Assembly: GCF_018687715.1 (NCBI RefSeq)
Contig: NC_056758.1
Coordinates: 5,084,001 to 5,148,000 of the forward strand
Origin: Carya illinoinensis
Lineage: Eukaryota; Streptophyta; Magnoliopsida; Fagales; Juglandaceae
DNA length: 64,000 nt
Reading direction: 5' to 3'
Shown: in pieces, positions 37,404-48,725 of the stretch
Position numbering within the stretch: the first letter of the stretch is position 1
Layout: each line of letters starts with the position of its first letter
Translations under genes and position numbers: made by a program
Notes under the pieces: generated by a model
Told to the model about the DNA's origin: nothing
The model's database searches: none
What the model saw: the letters and a program-made list of their open reading frames with translations, nothing else

Positions 37404-37595
37404 ATGGGTACTACTCATGTGCTTGCTGTCCTAGTACTGGTTCTGCTGCTTGTTGTAAACCATGGATTTCTTGCTGTTGCTCGAGGGTTTTCAAAATTTT
37501 CCGAGTTGGATTCTTGTCGCAACGTTTCTTGCAATGTCACTTTGGAAGATAAGAGAGGTGTGCCAACAGGAGCTAATCCTCTGCATAACCGGTAG
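37404..37595 (+). CDS. CLE-family signalling peptide precursor
   Basis: Single exon, 63 aa. A hydrophobic signal peptide occupies about residues 4-26 (HVLAVLVLVLLLVVNHGFLA). A short variable region follows with two N-glycosylation sites (NVS at 40, NVT at 44) and two cysteines. The last 13 residues, RGVPTGANPLHNR (51-63), form a CLE motif: Pro4, Gly6, Asn8, Pro9, Leu10, His11 and Asn12 of the 12-residue peptide match, and position 7 is Ala rather than Pro or Ser. KR precedes the motif. CLE peptides are cut out, secreted and read by CLV1-type receptor kinases to control stem cells, vascular or root growth. The exact member is not assigned. At 63 aa it is shorter than most precursors. An upstream leader or alternative start was not seen. 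The stop codon runs into a (GA)n tract. Confidence 0.85.
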   Translation: MGTTHVLAVLVLVLLLVVNHGFLAVARGFSKFSELDSCRNVSCNVTLEDKRGVPTGANPLHNR

Positions 37596-37619
37596 AGAGA
37601 GAGAGAGAGAGAGAGAGAG
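37593..37619. repeat. (GA)n microsatellite at the CLE stop codon
   Basis: The stop codon TAG is the first unit of a run TAGAGAGAGA that continues for about 12 GA units. The 3' leader of the CLE gene therefore begins with a length-variable repeat. Confidence 0.95.
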
Positions 37620-38506
37620 GGTCAAGCTTAAGCTGCGTGGAATCTGTGATTTCTATATATATATATATATATATATTGTTATTTTAATTTGGATGTTGGC
37701 AGGGAACACGTATTCAAAATACAAGAAACAGCAAATTAAAGAAATGATTGTTCTGTGGGAGGCCTGCTGACATGTTCGTGCATGAGTTGTCTCCTGGTTT
37801 GTTAACCTGAATGTTGAAACGAATGTCGACTTGCATGGCTTCCACGATAAGTTTGTACCTTTTTTCCTTAATTTTATTATTTGATTATGGCTTAATGATA
37901 AGGTGGTCGATCATGATTATAATGTCCCAGTAGTTGCTGTTGCGCCATCACTGCACGCCTATATATATTAATATATAATGTTCACTTCTTTACTTGCTTA
38001 AGATAACATTAATTAATTTATGATCTCTACCCAGAAAGAACAAGCAGCTAGCTACCTGGGAAGAAGACCCAGAAATCTGCATAATTTTATCTGCAGTACG
38101 TACTTCCGCTTCATTTTCTAATTAACAAGCGAAAAGAAACAACTCAACTGTCTTGGATGATTACAAAAGATCATATATAGTTAAACAACATAGATGATAA
38201 TGTATTTATTACTTTGGAACCACGCGTGCATGAGACAGACATACCTATTTTATAGATATTTATGTATGTATATGTCTAACTCATGTTGCGTGAGAACAAG
38301 CCAGCTGGAGAACTTTGCCTCGTGTTCTTTTGTTGCATGCGGATGAGGCTAGCTCCATGCCTGTCTAATTGGCTGTTGGGATATAGTCTTCATGTTTTTC
38401 TTTGTTGTCTCATTATACGATTAATGTTCATTTCACCCAGTAGTACTGTGGACCAGTCAATTGCTACAGCGCCTGCATGCTTAATTGTTTTAGGATGTGG
38501 ATGTTA

Positions 38507-38637
38507 AGGTAATCTTAAATAGTCTGTAAATAATAATGAAAGAATAATGATCGAATAGTAGTGAACAGTTTGTAATTAATAGTTATAAAATATTTATGGA
38601 TAGTAATAAATAGCAGTGACACTTACCGAATATAGCC
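38507..38637. mobile_element. Possible Tourist-like element, TTA duplication
   Basis: Starts AGGTAATCTTAAATAG and ends CGAATATAGCC; TTA occurs directly before (38504-38506) and after (38638-38640). The inverted ends are weak, so this is tentative. The right TTA is shared with the next element. Confidence 0.4.
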
Positions 38638-38640
38638 TTA

Positions 38641-38793
38641 GGTTGTGTTTGGCTATTATTTAATATTTTATTATTATTTTTAATTATTTTTTTATTACTA
38701 TTCATTATTATTTAATATTTTATTATTATTTTTTCATCACTTTTTTATTACTAATTACAAATCATCTGAAACACCTTACTATAAATGTAACCT
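38641..38793. mobile_element. Tourist-like element, TTA duplication
   Basis: Starts GGTTGTGTTTGGCTATT and ends ATAAATGTAACC, flanked by TTA on both sides. Interior is nearly all A and T, with a tandem repeat of TTATTTAATATTTTATTATT. No coding potential. Confidence 0.5.
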
Positions 38794-40180
38794 TAATCTT
38801 TCTAGTCGTACAGCTTTAGGGTTTTTCATTTTTTCCCCATACAAACTATAAGAAGGAAACCTGTAGGCCGGGTGTCTTCTACAAATAACGGTGCTACAGG
38901 CACAGCTAGTGGCTCCCGCTGAGAGTCACCATTAGGCAAAAAAATATATATTTTTTGTTTTGTTTTTTTTTTTAAATCATTTTTAATACTTTTAAATATT
39001 TTTAAAAAATATAAAAAAATTTATAATAATATTAAACAATTTTTTTTAATCATTAAGAAAAGAAAAATGGCCAACGGTGGCGTTAGTGTTTTCCCATCTA
39101 CAAATTAAAGTCCATGTAGATCTCCACCATGTGTTAAAAATATTCCGATTCTCCATACGTACATAGCTTAAAAATATCTATCATGAGCTGATTTTCCTTC
39201 CCTCCCTTCGCTATTGATCAATATATGGTACTCGTAAAATAGAAATAGGGAAGAGTTATAATATTTGCCTTTGGATCATGTTATATATATATATGGACCA
39301 TATTTTAAAAGAAAAATCTTAAAATAGACTAATGATATCACTTCGTCGTAATGAGATGGAAGTAAAATGACATTAATGTAGTATGTAAAGTTTCTCTAAA
39401 CTTAATCATAACCCAAAAAAAAGGACACTTACTAAATCTTAAATATTAGACGCAATTTTCATGGAAACCTATGATTTTGATCTTCTTCTTTTTCTTTTTT
39501 TATATTTTCAAACACCGTTTGATTTATTTGAATATATATATATTTTAATTTTTTAATAAACACGTGGCACTATGTGGTAGTGCCATGTCAATGAGACAAA
39601 GTGAATAGTATAATTAAATTTTAAGTTTTTTGTAATTTAAGGTATCAATGTTTAAGTACTTTTGTACATAAATCTAAAAAAATTTAAGATTCGGAATTTC
39701 CGTCAATCTTCCGAAATTAAATTTACGGAAATTAACTATGTTGGGAAAGAAACGTAGATCGATCGAAAGGGATGGTCGAGTGCTCTTAGCTCATGCAAGC
39801 TATATTTAATGGGAAGCCATGCCAAGAACTTTCACTTGCCTTGGCGCGGAATGAAATCTAGAGATCAGTGGTGAGCACATTATTTTTCACTCAAAAAATT
39901 TAAAATTCTATGTTTTCTAAAATTTTCTCTCTGGTTTTTATTTTCTTTTCTAAACTTAAATTTTGAGGTTTTGTTTTGTTTTTCCTCATATTGCATTGCT
40001 TGAATTTTGAAAAAATAATAGACATATAATTTCTTTTATAACTTTTTATATAATTATATTTTAAATTAAAAATATTTTTATAAAATAACTCATAAAAATA
40101 ATATTATTTTATATAAATAATAAATATCATCGTTTTATTTTTTAAATCAAGATTAATGTACAAAGAATTACAAAAAGAGT

Positions 40181-40347
40181 TTTGCTACATACAAGTACAG
40201 TCGCGCACTAATCTGTGTACCAATACTGATTTATTCATACTTAAAATTTAAATTAACACTGCTTTCAATAAAATCTATTTTTTGACCAATCACATTACAT
40301 TAATGCACAGATTAGTATACAATTATACTTGTAACTATATTTTTCCT
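40181..40347. mobile_element. AT-rich MITE, family A copy
   Basis: Begins TTTGCTACATACAAGTACAG and ends TATACTTGTAACTATATTTT, inverted relatives. It is about 80% identical by eye to 52321-52497 and shares the middle phrase TTTCAATAAAATCTA. Confidence 0.7.
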
Positions 40348-40756
40348 TACAAAAATTTTTTGACTTCTCTCCAAGAAAACTGTTAAATAATATTACTGCA
40401 GGTAGTACTCCTTTGCAGTACAAGTTTGCTTACTTGGTGTTCCTCAGTGTAATTATACTTTTTTTAAAATATTTTTTAAAAGTAAAAAAATTAATATATT
40501 AAGAGTTACTTCTTTAATAAAAATATATTAAAAAATAAAATAAAATACATAAACGATTAAATTTAAGGCAGACTTGAAGGAAATAATATCATTTTCTATC
40601 GTAATATATCATTCTAATTCTCATTTTATTTTCATCATTTTATAATATAATATTAGATGTTAAATATTATTTATTATATTTTATTTATAAAACTATTATT
40701 TAATATTACATCATAAGATGAAGAAATGATAATAAAAAAAATTAAAGATGAAATCC

Positions 40757-40920
40757 TTAGGGATAACTCAGTTGGTCAGGTCTTGAATTTGTTTCTCAAT
40801 AATCATCAGTTCGAATCTTCTCATAATCACTAGAGGTCTATTTGGCCGTTAACTTTAGATACCATAAAATTAATCGTTTTGTGTGCAAGTTGACCTGAAT
40901 ATCTACGGATAAAAATATAA
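40757..40920 (+). mobile_element. tRNA-derived SINE-like element
   Basis: The start GGATAACTCAGTTGGTCAGG resembles a polymerase III A box, and AGTTCGAATCT about 44 nt later (40808-40818) a B box, at tRNA-like spacing. The sequence between cannot fold as a working tRNA. A 3' body of about 100 bp ends in an A/T-rich tail. Target duplications were not found, so the ends are approximate. Confidence 0.6.
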
Positions 40921-41677
40921 ATATATATATATTGAAAATGAATAGATTTTTCCAAAATTAAAACCGCGAAGGGTGAAGCAGGTTAGTAGGACGGCTGAGA
41001 CTCTTACAAGTTACAACGACAGTGATATTTGCAGCAACTAATCGGGAAAGGCAGGTATCTAATTTGCAGCATTTTCTTGGTAAAAATGAACTTCTCTGAG
41101 GCAACTACATCCAGCTCTAGGTTTTCCTGGAATTATAAGTGGTTTATTTTTTTATTTTTTGTTACTACGTCAATTCGTGGCTGTCAATTGTTTGGTGTCC
41201 GTTTAATCCCCTCCCCCCTCCCAACCCATAAAAAAATAAAAAATGAATGGAACCAAAGCCGTATAGCGCACCAACTGTTTGGTAAAATTCCTCCAAAATG
41301 CCAATAACCACTCTGCGAGGGCCTCGAGCTCAAATTTGTTGTCACCACACTGGCACTGCTAGGTGGTGATTTCCCTATATATAACAGTAGTCACCATTTT
41401 CACTGTTTACCCCACAAGTTCGTTCCTCCGAACTGGCGTATCACCAGCACCACCACCACCACCACCGCTGTCATTTCTGATATAACAAACAATGTAACCA
41501 CCAAGGACCCACCACCAGCAGTACCATTATTGTGCTCCCTTAATCGATGTTGCGTCCACCTTCTCCACTTTTCTATCACTTCGTCACTTTCACTACAATG
41601 GTTTCCACTGCCTGGCTATTGCTTTTCCTTGAATCACCAACATGGTCCCTGCAACCATGTTTTGATGCCATAGGAAT

Positions 41678-41940
41678 TGCTGCCACCATTGCCACCACCT
41701 TCACGGTAATCATTGCCACCCATCCCCATCTATACACTGAATGCCACCATAACTAATGGCAACATTGGTTTTACCTCGTTTTGTTCTGCTAATGGTTTAC
41801 CTCTAGCATACATTTGTTTTTATCAAATGAGCTGCTGCCACTACTGCCACCATCTTCACTGCAATGATTACCACTCATTCCCACCTATACTCTCAATGCC
41901 ACCATTACTTGTGGCATCATTGGCTCCACGTCTTTCTATT
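41678..41940. repeat. Diverged tandem duplication, about 155-bp unit, CCA-rich
   Basis: TGCTGCCACCATTGCCACC (41678) recurs as TGCTGCCACTACTGCCACC (41833), and the following TCTATACACTGAATGCCACCAT matches TATACTCTCAATGCCACCAT. A further CCA-rich stretch precedes it (ACCACCACCACCACC at about 41451). No open frame in any strand carries a domain. Confidence 0.6.
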
Positions 41941-42085
41941 TTTTAGCAAACATTATATTAAATTTAAAGGAGAAATACAAAAGAAGAGGGTAGGCCCTGA
42001 AAAAATATCTTTTTACAACAAATAAAATACATGGAAATTAAAAACAAAGGGCCCATGGAGGCCAGAAAATAATCTACACTCAAAT

Positions 42086-42615
42086 TGTAACACCACAATA
42101 GAAGGCCCATCTTGTGTACCATTTTGTGTACTTGGGCTATGCCTATTCATATAAATATAATCGTTTACTTATACAAAAAAAAAATAGAAGGCCCAAACCA
42201 CTTGACCTATACTTCAAAAGAAATAGTCGATGATACAATTGGAGCCCCATTGAAACATTATAAAGAGTAAAAACTTCTATTTCCCAAGTTATGTGGGATC
42301 CCATACACCACTTACCCTCACTTATCATATGAGGTATCACAATCTCCCTTTTAAATTCCCGAAGTCCTCTTTGGGCCCGTCCGTCATAGGTGGCACAACT
42401 CAAGTCCCATATTTCTGACTGGGATAGGGTCAGATATTATTTGTAACACCCCAATGGAAAGCTCAAACCACATGGTCTATACTCCAAAGGACTAATCAAT
42501 AATACAATTGAGACCCCAATTGGAATCTTACAAAGAGTAAGAACTTCTCATTCCCAAGCAATGTAGGATCTTATACACCACCTACCATTATCTTTATCCT
42601 ATGGTCTAGGCTCAA
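42086..42615. repeat. Two tandem LTR-like units
   Basis: TGTAACACCACAATAGAAGG (42086) and TGTAACACCCCAATGGAAAG (42442) each begin a unit with shared body: CAAACCACATGGTCTATACTCC and GATACAATTGGAGCCCC in both. The second unit is shorter. The opening TGTAACACCCC is a typical LTR start, so this looks like the ends of two LTR copies of one family lying head to tail. The first is split by a short LINE fragment. Confidence 0.6.
42110..42182 (+). mobile_element. 5'-truncated LINE fragment with 13-bp target duplication
   Basis: A 73-bp insert ends in a poly-A tail and is flanked by AATAGAAGGCCCA on both sides (42097-42109 and 42183-42195). The phrase TGTACTTGGGCTATGCCTAT is characteristic of the 3' end of plant L1-type LINEs from memory. 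The rest of the LINE is absent. A long perfect duplication shows a fairly recent insertion into the LTR-like repeat. Confidence 0.75.
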
Positions 42616-42689
42616 ATTCTTCAATGGAGTCAAGGAGGGAACTACCATAAAGGTGTTTTTTTTATACAATCATTGCTATACTTTGTTTG

Positions 42690-42932
42690 AAAGCTGCATC
42701 GGCTAATACTGCACCAAACTTGACTGCTTTGAGAAGTACAATGAGTTTGATGGAAAGGAAAGTATGGATGTCTACTTTCAACAAAAAGAGGAGAAAGCAC
42801 GACAGATTGTCTCTCAGATTGAAAAGAAATACCGTCAAGATGTTGCGAGGAATGGTGATGTTTGGGCCCCTCCAGAGTGTAGGCCATACCCTCCAAGCGT
42901 GGCATTGGTTTGGTGGCATGAAATTATCTAAT
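42690..42932 (+). other. Possible exon, product not recognised
   Basis: A frame open for most of its length reads SMDVYFQQKEEKARQIVSQ, IEKKYRQDVARNGDVWAPPE and PYPPSVALVWWHEII before a stop, with lysine/glutamate-rich then proline/aromatic composition that looks like real protein rather than intergenic sequence. The region ends with a possible donor GTAACC near 42939. I do not recognise the family. It could be a pseudogene fragment. Similar proteins were not identified from memory. Confidence 0.3.
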
Positions 42933-43814
42933 ATAAGGTAACCTGACCATCATAGGTAATTACTATTGCCATTCATGTGTATTCAGTTTTGTTTCAGTAC
43001 TTGGGAATGGAAGTATCATCTTGTGGCAATGTGGCGCAACAGTACTTGCATCTAATCTAAGTTGAAATTATGCTCAATTTTTAGTCATGTCTTATATTTC
43101 CAAGGTAAAAATTGGAAAACTGAATGTAATTGTGTGAAGGGAGAAAAAAAAGTTCAAAGGAAAAACTGATACAGTGTTTCCTCACAAGTTCATTTTTCAT
43201 TGGAAAACTGGGACTTCTTTCAATTGATTCTATTGTGTTACATTTTATTGTTTTGGATCAATGACATTCCTTAAGTTTATTGTGAAAAATAATGGGTTAA
43301 TGTCTCTGAACATTCTTCATAATACCCAGAAACAGTTAAGATATTTTTGGAAATATGAAGCTATATATGTAAACCCAGAAAACTCCCATTACTCATGCTT
43401 GAATTGTTAAAATAGTATAAGGACGAACCTTAATTCTGTATTCCCAAAATGAATCATCTGCATTCTTTGCTCGAGCAAAGTTGGGTTGTGGGGAAGAGAA
43501 AAGGCCTATCCTTTAGTCATTTCTCATCTTTGATTGCAGCAATAGCCATTTTACGTTGTAACTTCTTTCTTGTGGCCTTTATTTCTCTTTAAGCTAACAA
43601 AGCCCTAGAGTTATCAAAACTGTATCTCCTTTTGAAATGGAGAACTTGGATGGTTTATAATGCAACATGGTTTGTAATTTAGTTTTGGATACAAATTAAT
43701 GTCAAAAATGTTCAATATGAACTTGTATTTTTCATATTATATAGTAATCTGGAACCTAGAGAGCTTCCTTAAAGATCTTTATAGTATGTACCAATTTTGG
43801 TCATTGCGTGTACA

Positions 43815-43962
43815 GAAAGAAGAGGTAGGATGGGAGCATCTGGTGAGATTCAGTGAAGATCTGACATTACAACAGGGGGAGATTGGATCCAGATACAAGG
43901 AACTATCAAAATACATTATAAATTGCCTGAATTTCCCAGAAGGATTTTCCAATATGGACTGA
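43815..43962 (+). other. Possible exon, product not recognised
   Basis: After a pyrimidine-containing stretch ending TACAG, one frame reads KEEVGWEHLVRFSEDLTLQQ then SRYKELSKYIINCLNFPEGF and stops at 43960. The composition is protein-like and the frame is open for about 48 codons. It may belong to the same unrecognised gene or pseudogene as 42690-42932, with a further proline-rich open stretch at about 45309-45400. No family could be assigned. Confidence 0.25.
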
Positions 43963-46900
43963 AGATCCAAATTGAGTGGCTCTTGAAGGATTTTCCAAGA
44001 ATCGATGGGAAATGGTGGTCTGGGGAGGGGATAACGGAGCTTCTTCCCCTCCCTGGAAAGAGCTGGCCGGAATGGGTTAGTAGGTGAGAGTCAACTGGGT
44101 TGATACTGTTGTCTGGTTTAATCTCCAGAATTCAAAGTCTTGCCTTTCTTCTTAGAGAAACCAGTTTCCTCTTCCACAGATCAACACTTCTTCATTTGTG
44201 ACCTTTATCCTCTATAACAATTTACCAACGATGGAATGAAACATGTTCATCAAAGCCTGATATACATGGTAGCATGCATCGTGTATCTTTGTTTCCTCTC
44301 TTACCTTCTATGGAACATATTAGAGTCCAAACTGAAATATTGAGAGAACTTTTTGGCAGCAGATGGAGGATTTAGATTGAATTACATAGGAATTTAGCTT
44401 GGTGCTAGTCGACCTGAATGCCTAATTTTATGGGCTATAAGTGTTAAAGTATTTAACCGTGAAGTGTACTAAAGATTCCTCTGAGGATGTTTGTATATCC
44501 TGCTGTCAAGTCTATAAATTGTTATGAATTGTTATATTTATTATATGTCATGGTCCCCTGAATTTCTCTACTTGTTTATATGTCTTATTTCGTGTGGTGA
44601 ACTGAGCCTTTTGCTAAATTTGATTGACAGGGATGCAAGCAAAAGTCCACCTATGGTATCAATTGTTGGTCTTCTTCAATATCATCAGTAGTTGAAGTTT
44701 TGCATTAATAGGCTTTAGTTATCTTTGAGATTCCTTCAAGAGGATGTACCATATTTTCTTTTTACATAAAATAATCCATAAGCTCGAAATTGCATTTTTG
44801 AAAGTTATTTGTTGCAAGATCTTTTAATTAAGTCTTGAGCTTTTCTATCATTTGCTACTAGCTACTTCCCTAAGGCATGGTGTGTCTTTTTCATTGCATC
44901 TGCTCACAGCTTCTTGCTTTTATTAAAGGATGCAACTACTGTATTGTGTACACAGCATCTGGAGAAGCTTCAGCACTTTTTGTATAATTTGGCTGATATG
45001 TTAATCTCTTTGGGTTGTTGACTGTAAGCAGCTTTCACATTCAATGTCCCATCGCCAAATCAATATAGGTGAGCCAGTTTTTGATTATCCATGTATTGAT
45101 AGAACGTTTCTCTTTTCTATTAGTTGGCATTAAATTTTTTTAGTTTATATTTTTGATTACGCAAAATGGTATACCATTGATGGATACTTGTTATATAAGG
45201 TTTGAAAAATATTCGGAATCTCTTTAAATACAAAAGAGATGCATTCCTCATGGATGTGCGAGCTTTCTTGCTCAATTAATATCCATTAACAAACTTTTCT
45301 ATATAGCAACAACCTGTTATGGCTCAGTATCTATTGGGTTTTCCTAGATGGTGGTATCCAGCTCATCCTCCCCCGGTGGGTGGTACCCCAGAGAAAAATA
45401 TGGACATTCAATGGCAATGCTTCATATTAACAGCATAAAACTTTGAAGTTCTTTATCATATATAGTAAGTGTCAATATATTTTCTTTGCGTTGGATATAA
45501 GGGTGAAGCTTTAATACCTGCTGCTTGATCTTGGTATCATGCATTGCTAAAATTCTTTGAATCGGTGCACAACTTTTCTATATTTTTCTGAAAATGGATT
45601 GCTTCATCAACAATTGGAGCATTGGGAGAGAATATAAAAAATCAGTAATATTCTTTATTTGTGCATTATGATCTTCTGCACAGTATAAAAGTCAGCCATA
45701 CTCGGAAAATTCAATGTCTTCCTGTTGGTATTTCTGTATGCCTTTTCTTAGATGTTAACCGACTTGTTCTCTAATCATATGCCATTACTTTTCTAATATT
45801 AATGTAATGATGAGCTAGGAACTAACAGATGAGCCAGAACTGAATATAGATGTGATGATATCACTTGTGGTAAGGCTTTCAATAGTATTTAGCTTGGTAA
45901 CGCAACCTCCATCATCACAATGAGGCAGTATGTGTTCTTAATTATCGTCGCAACTTTATATTTGGTTCATGCATGAATATATCTTTAGCTGTTAGCTGTG
46001 ATTTTTGCCACTGTGGTGTCCTTAGTGTCTGAGTCCTGTAGTACTGTTCTGATAATTTGTTGTATTCATGATTTTTGGTGCATACTTTCACTACAGTTTA
46101 TTCAATTTCTATTCAGGAATTGTCCATACCTTCTCATTGAGCAGAAGAGTCTTTTCCTTGACACACAACTCAAACAACAAATGGTCAAGAGCAGGAACTT
46201 GCTCTTTTTGCAGGAATCTTACAGCACTGATGGAACAAAAGTGCTTTCTTTACTACTTGCAATAAAAATATATATGAAGTACTTTCTTTACTTGATTTAT
46301 TCATTAACATTGTCCAGCGTATCAATGCTAGATAAGGGTTTCATCTGATGTAAATTCTGTTTCACTTGTAGTACTCTGTTGATTTACAAATTATGACGTT
46401 CTATCTAACAATGAGATATGGTTTTTGTTCCTTTATTTCTGTCCTAATCTTATCCATCAACCTGTTCCCTTGATTATATTTCTTGGTCGAATGAGACCTT
46501 TGTTTTAACTTTATTCTTCATAATGGGGACTTCTATTTCTAGTGATCATCATCTTTGGCTATATGTAAATGCTTGCAAACAGCTTTGTACTGATATAGAC
46601 AGGTAGATCTGCGCATGATTTTCCTCAATTGAATTAGCAACATATAATTAGATCCCACACCCAATCAACCTTATTCTTGACTTTACTGCTGGCTATTTCT
46701 TTATAAATTACCTTCTAGCCTGTCATTAAGACTTCCTGCTTATTTTATGTTTGGCTTTATATACAGCTATGTTTGTGAACTACTTTATATCGATATCAAC
46801 AAGTAGAACCGACAACGTTTTTCCACCATTTATATTGGCAGCATCGTATTATCATATGCCACAGCAAACACATTTACTCTTGTGGTTAACTGAAAATCAA

Positions 46901-48725
46901 TTACTGGATGGTCCCCTTGGCCTAAGTCAAACCAGTTGGAGGTGTGTCAAGGTCCCAAATTTTAATGCCTTCCTATCCAGCAGTTTGAGATTGTGGTCCC
47001 TATATTTCAGACTGCTCATATCATTTAGAATAGTAAAAAACGAAGATTTTTATTTTTTTTTCCAAGTGTTTGGTCCTGATAAATGTCCTGAATTTTAGTT
47101 TTGTCCTTGTTAACTTTCTTGTATCAGTTAAATCGATCTTTGTATCTTCCAAAAGTGAGTGACTTTTAATCATTCTGTGCTATGGTGTCATCCAAAATGT
47201 TGAAAATATTTCACACGTCCCTTTCTGGTGATGATTTTGACAGATAACATACCTAAAATAAACTCATCTGTTGGCAAATTCCTAACCTTTTTGAGAGTGT
47301 TTTAGTTAATTAGAAGAGATGTAAATATCTTATGAGGCTAGACATAGGTGTGATTAGAAAAGGTAAATATATCTGATCCTCCTCTCAAATGGTGAAGGGC
47401 TTATTGACTTATTCTTTAACGACTAGGAGTTTTTAGCTACATTTTGTGCCTCACCATCATAGAAATGGATGAATCAACATTTTGGTACTTGTTCTGAAAA
47501 TGGATAATATTAGATTGAAAAAAAAAAAAAGATCTGGGCAAGCAATTGAAAATTGAAATTCAAATACTTCTTAATTCAAGTTTTAATATCTACTTTTTTA
47601 ATTCAAGTTTTTATTGCTGAAAATGAAGAGGGTGTTATTTCTAATTACAAATAATCTCTTTACAAATTTACTTAATTTGATGTGTCTAATTGCAAAAATC
47701 TTTTTAGTGCTAGATATATCATGTCAAATCATATTGATTTATAAGCCTCTTGTTGGTAATTATTTTTGTAAGTTTGTTATTACTCATATTTTGCTGGACC
47801 TCTAAGTGAGCCTGTCCAATTTTTCTTTAGGTAGAATAAATACAAAAAAATTAATAAAATAAGAAAAATGTGAGTTATTGATCAACCCCAATCACCAAGG
47901 CTATAAATGGGGCTGGTCTCTGTACATGATAGATAATATATGGTCTTTTATGAATCATATTGACTACAACATGACGGTACATATCATTAATCCTCATTCG
48001 TGCACATACAACCACCCAAAACCACGACCACGCTTGCTGGGACCCTCTCTCAGTGCCCACTAGAGGCATATTTTCAATGCATATAGAAAGAGTTGCTGCA
48101 CTTCATCATAGGCTTTAAGCAAATATGATCAGGAATGGTAGAATCTAAACCAAAGCCATTCCTCATATAATATAAATCATACCCAAAATTCTTAGAATTT
48201 TTTTGTTTACACCCAAAACAATCAATTTGGATGTAACCACATCTTTTTCGTTCTTGGCTTGTCTCCTACATGATGATAGAAACCATGCACATATATACTG
48301 CTAGTCTGCATGGTCCCAGATGATCTTTTGCTTTTGGTTCATCAGTTGAAAGTAAGAAGATTTTTTTTTTGGCTTAGCATTTGAAAACATTGCACGTAGA
48401 GTTGTGGAATATCCTCGTCACAATTATGCAGAAGCTTTATTGGCACATAAAATGCCTAACAAGTACAGACACAAATAGGCTATTATAGCCCACATGCAGG
48501 AATTGACTTTTGCCCAATCCCAGAGCGTAGCCTTCATGGACATTGATACACAGGAATAGTTCATATAACTCCCCCTTTACACCCCTCCATTATGCATGAC
48601 TTTACTTTTATCACAACGTACGTAGTGTACGAGAACATATATGTACGTACAGAAAGTATATGGAATATGAATGTATGAAACACTTTGGTGGATGCATGGA
48701 CTTCCGGTTCGATTGTTAAGCAAAT
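43963..48725. other. Long stretch with gene-like texture but no identified gene
   Basis: Base composition is less AT-extreme than neighbouring intergenic DNA, with many splice-like sites (for example ATTGACAG|GG near 44630, TATAG|CAACAACC near 45308). Short open frames lack recognisable domains. It may hold introns or untranslated exons of an unrecognised gene, a non-coding RNA, or a decayed gene. I cannot place exon borders. Confidence 0.3.

Larger units (their letters stand above)
37596..42085. other. Intergenic stretch after the CLE gene
   Basis: No gene recognised. It holds (TA)n near 37652-37675, two Tourist-like copies at 38507-38793, a family A MITE at 40181-40347, a tRNA-derived SINE-like unit at about 40757-40920 and a CCA-rich duplicated stretch at 41.4-41.9 kb. 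A low-complexity (A/T)-rich block (38.9-39.1 kb) resembles one near 52.9 kb. Confidence 0.5.

Noticed and set aside
40757..40830. Considered as a tRNA gene
   Set aside because: The boxes match but the acceptor and anticodon stems do not pair, so a SINE-like derivative fits better.
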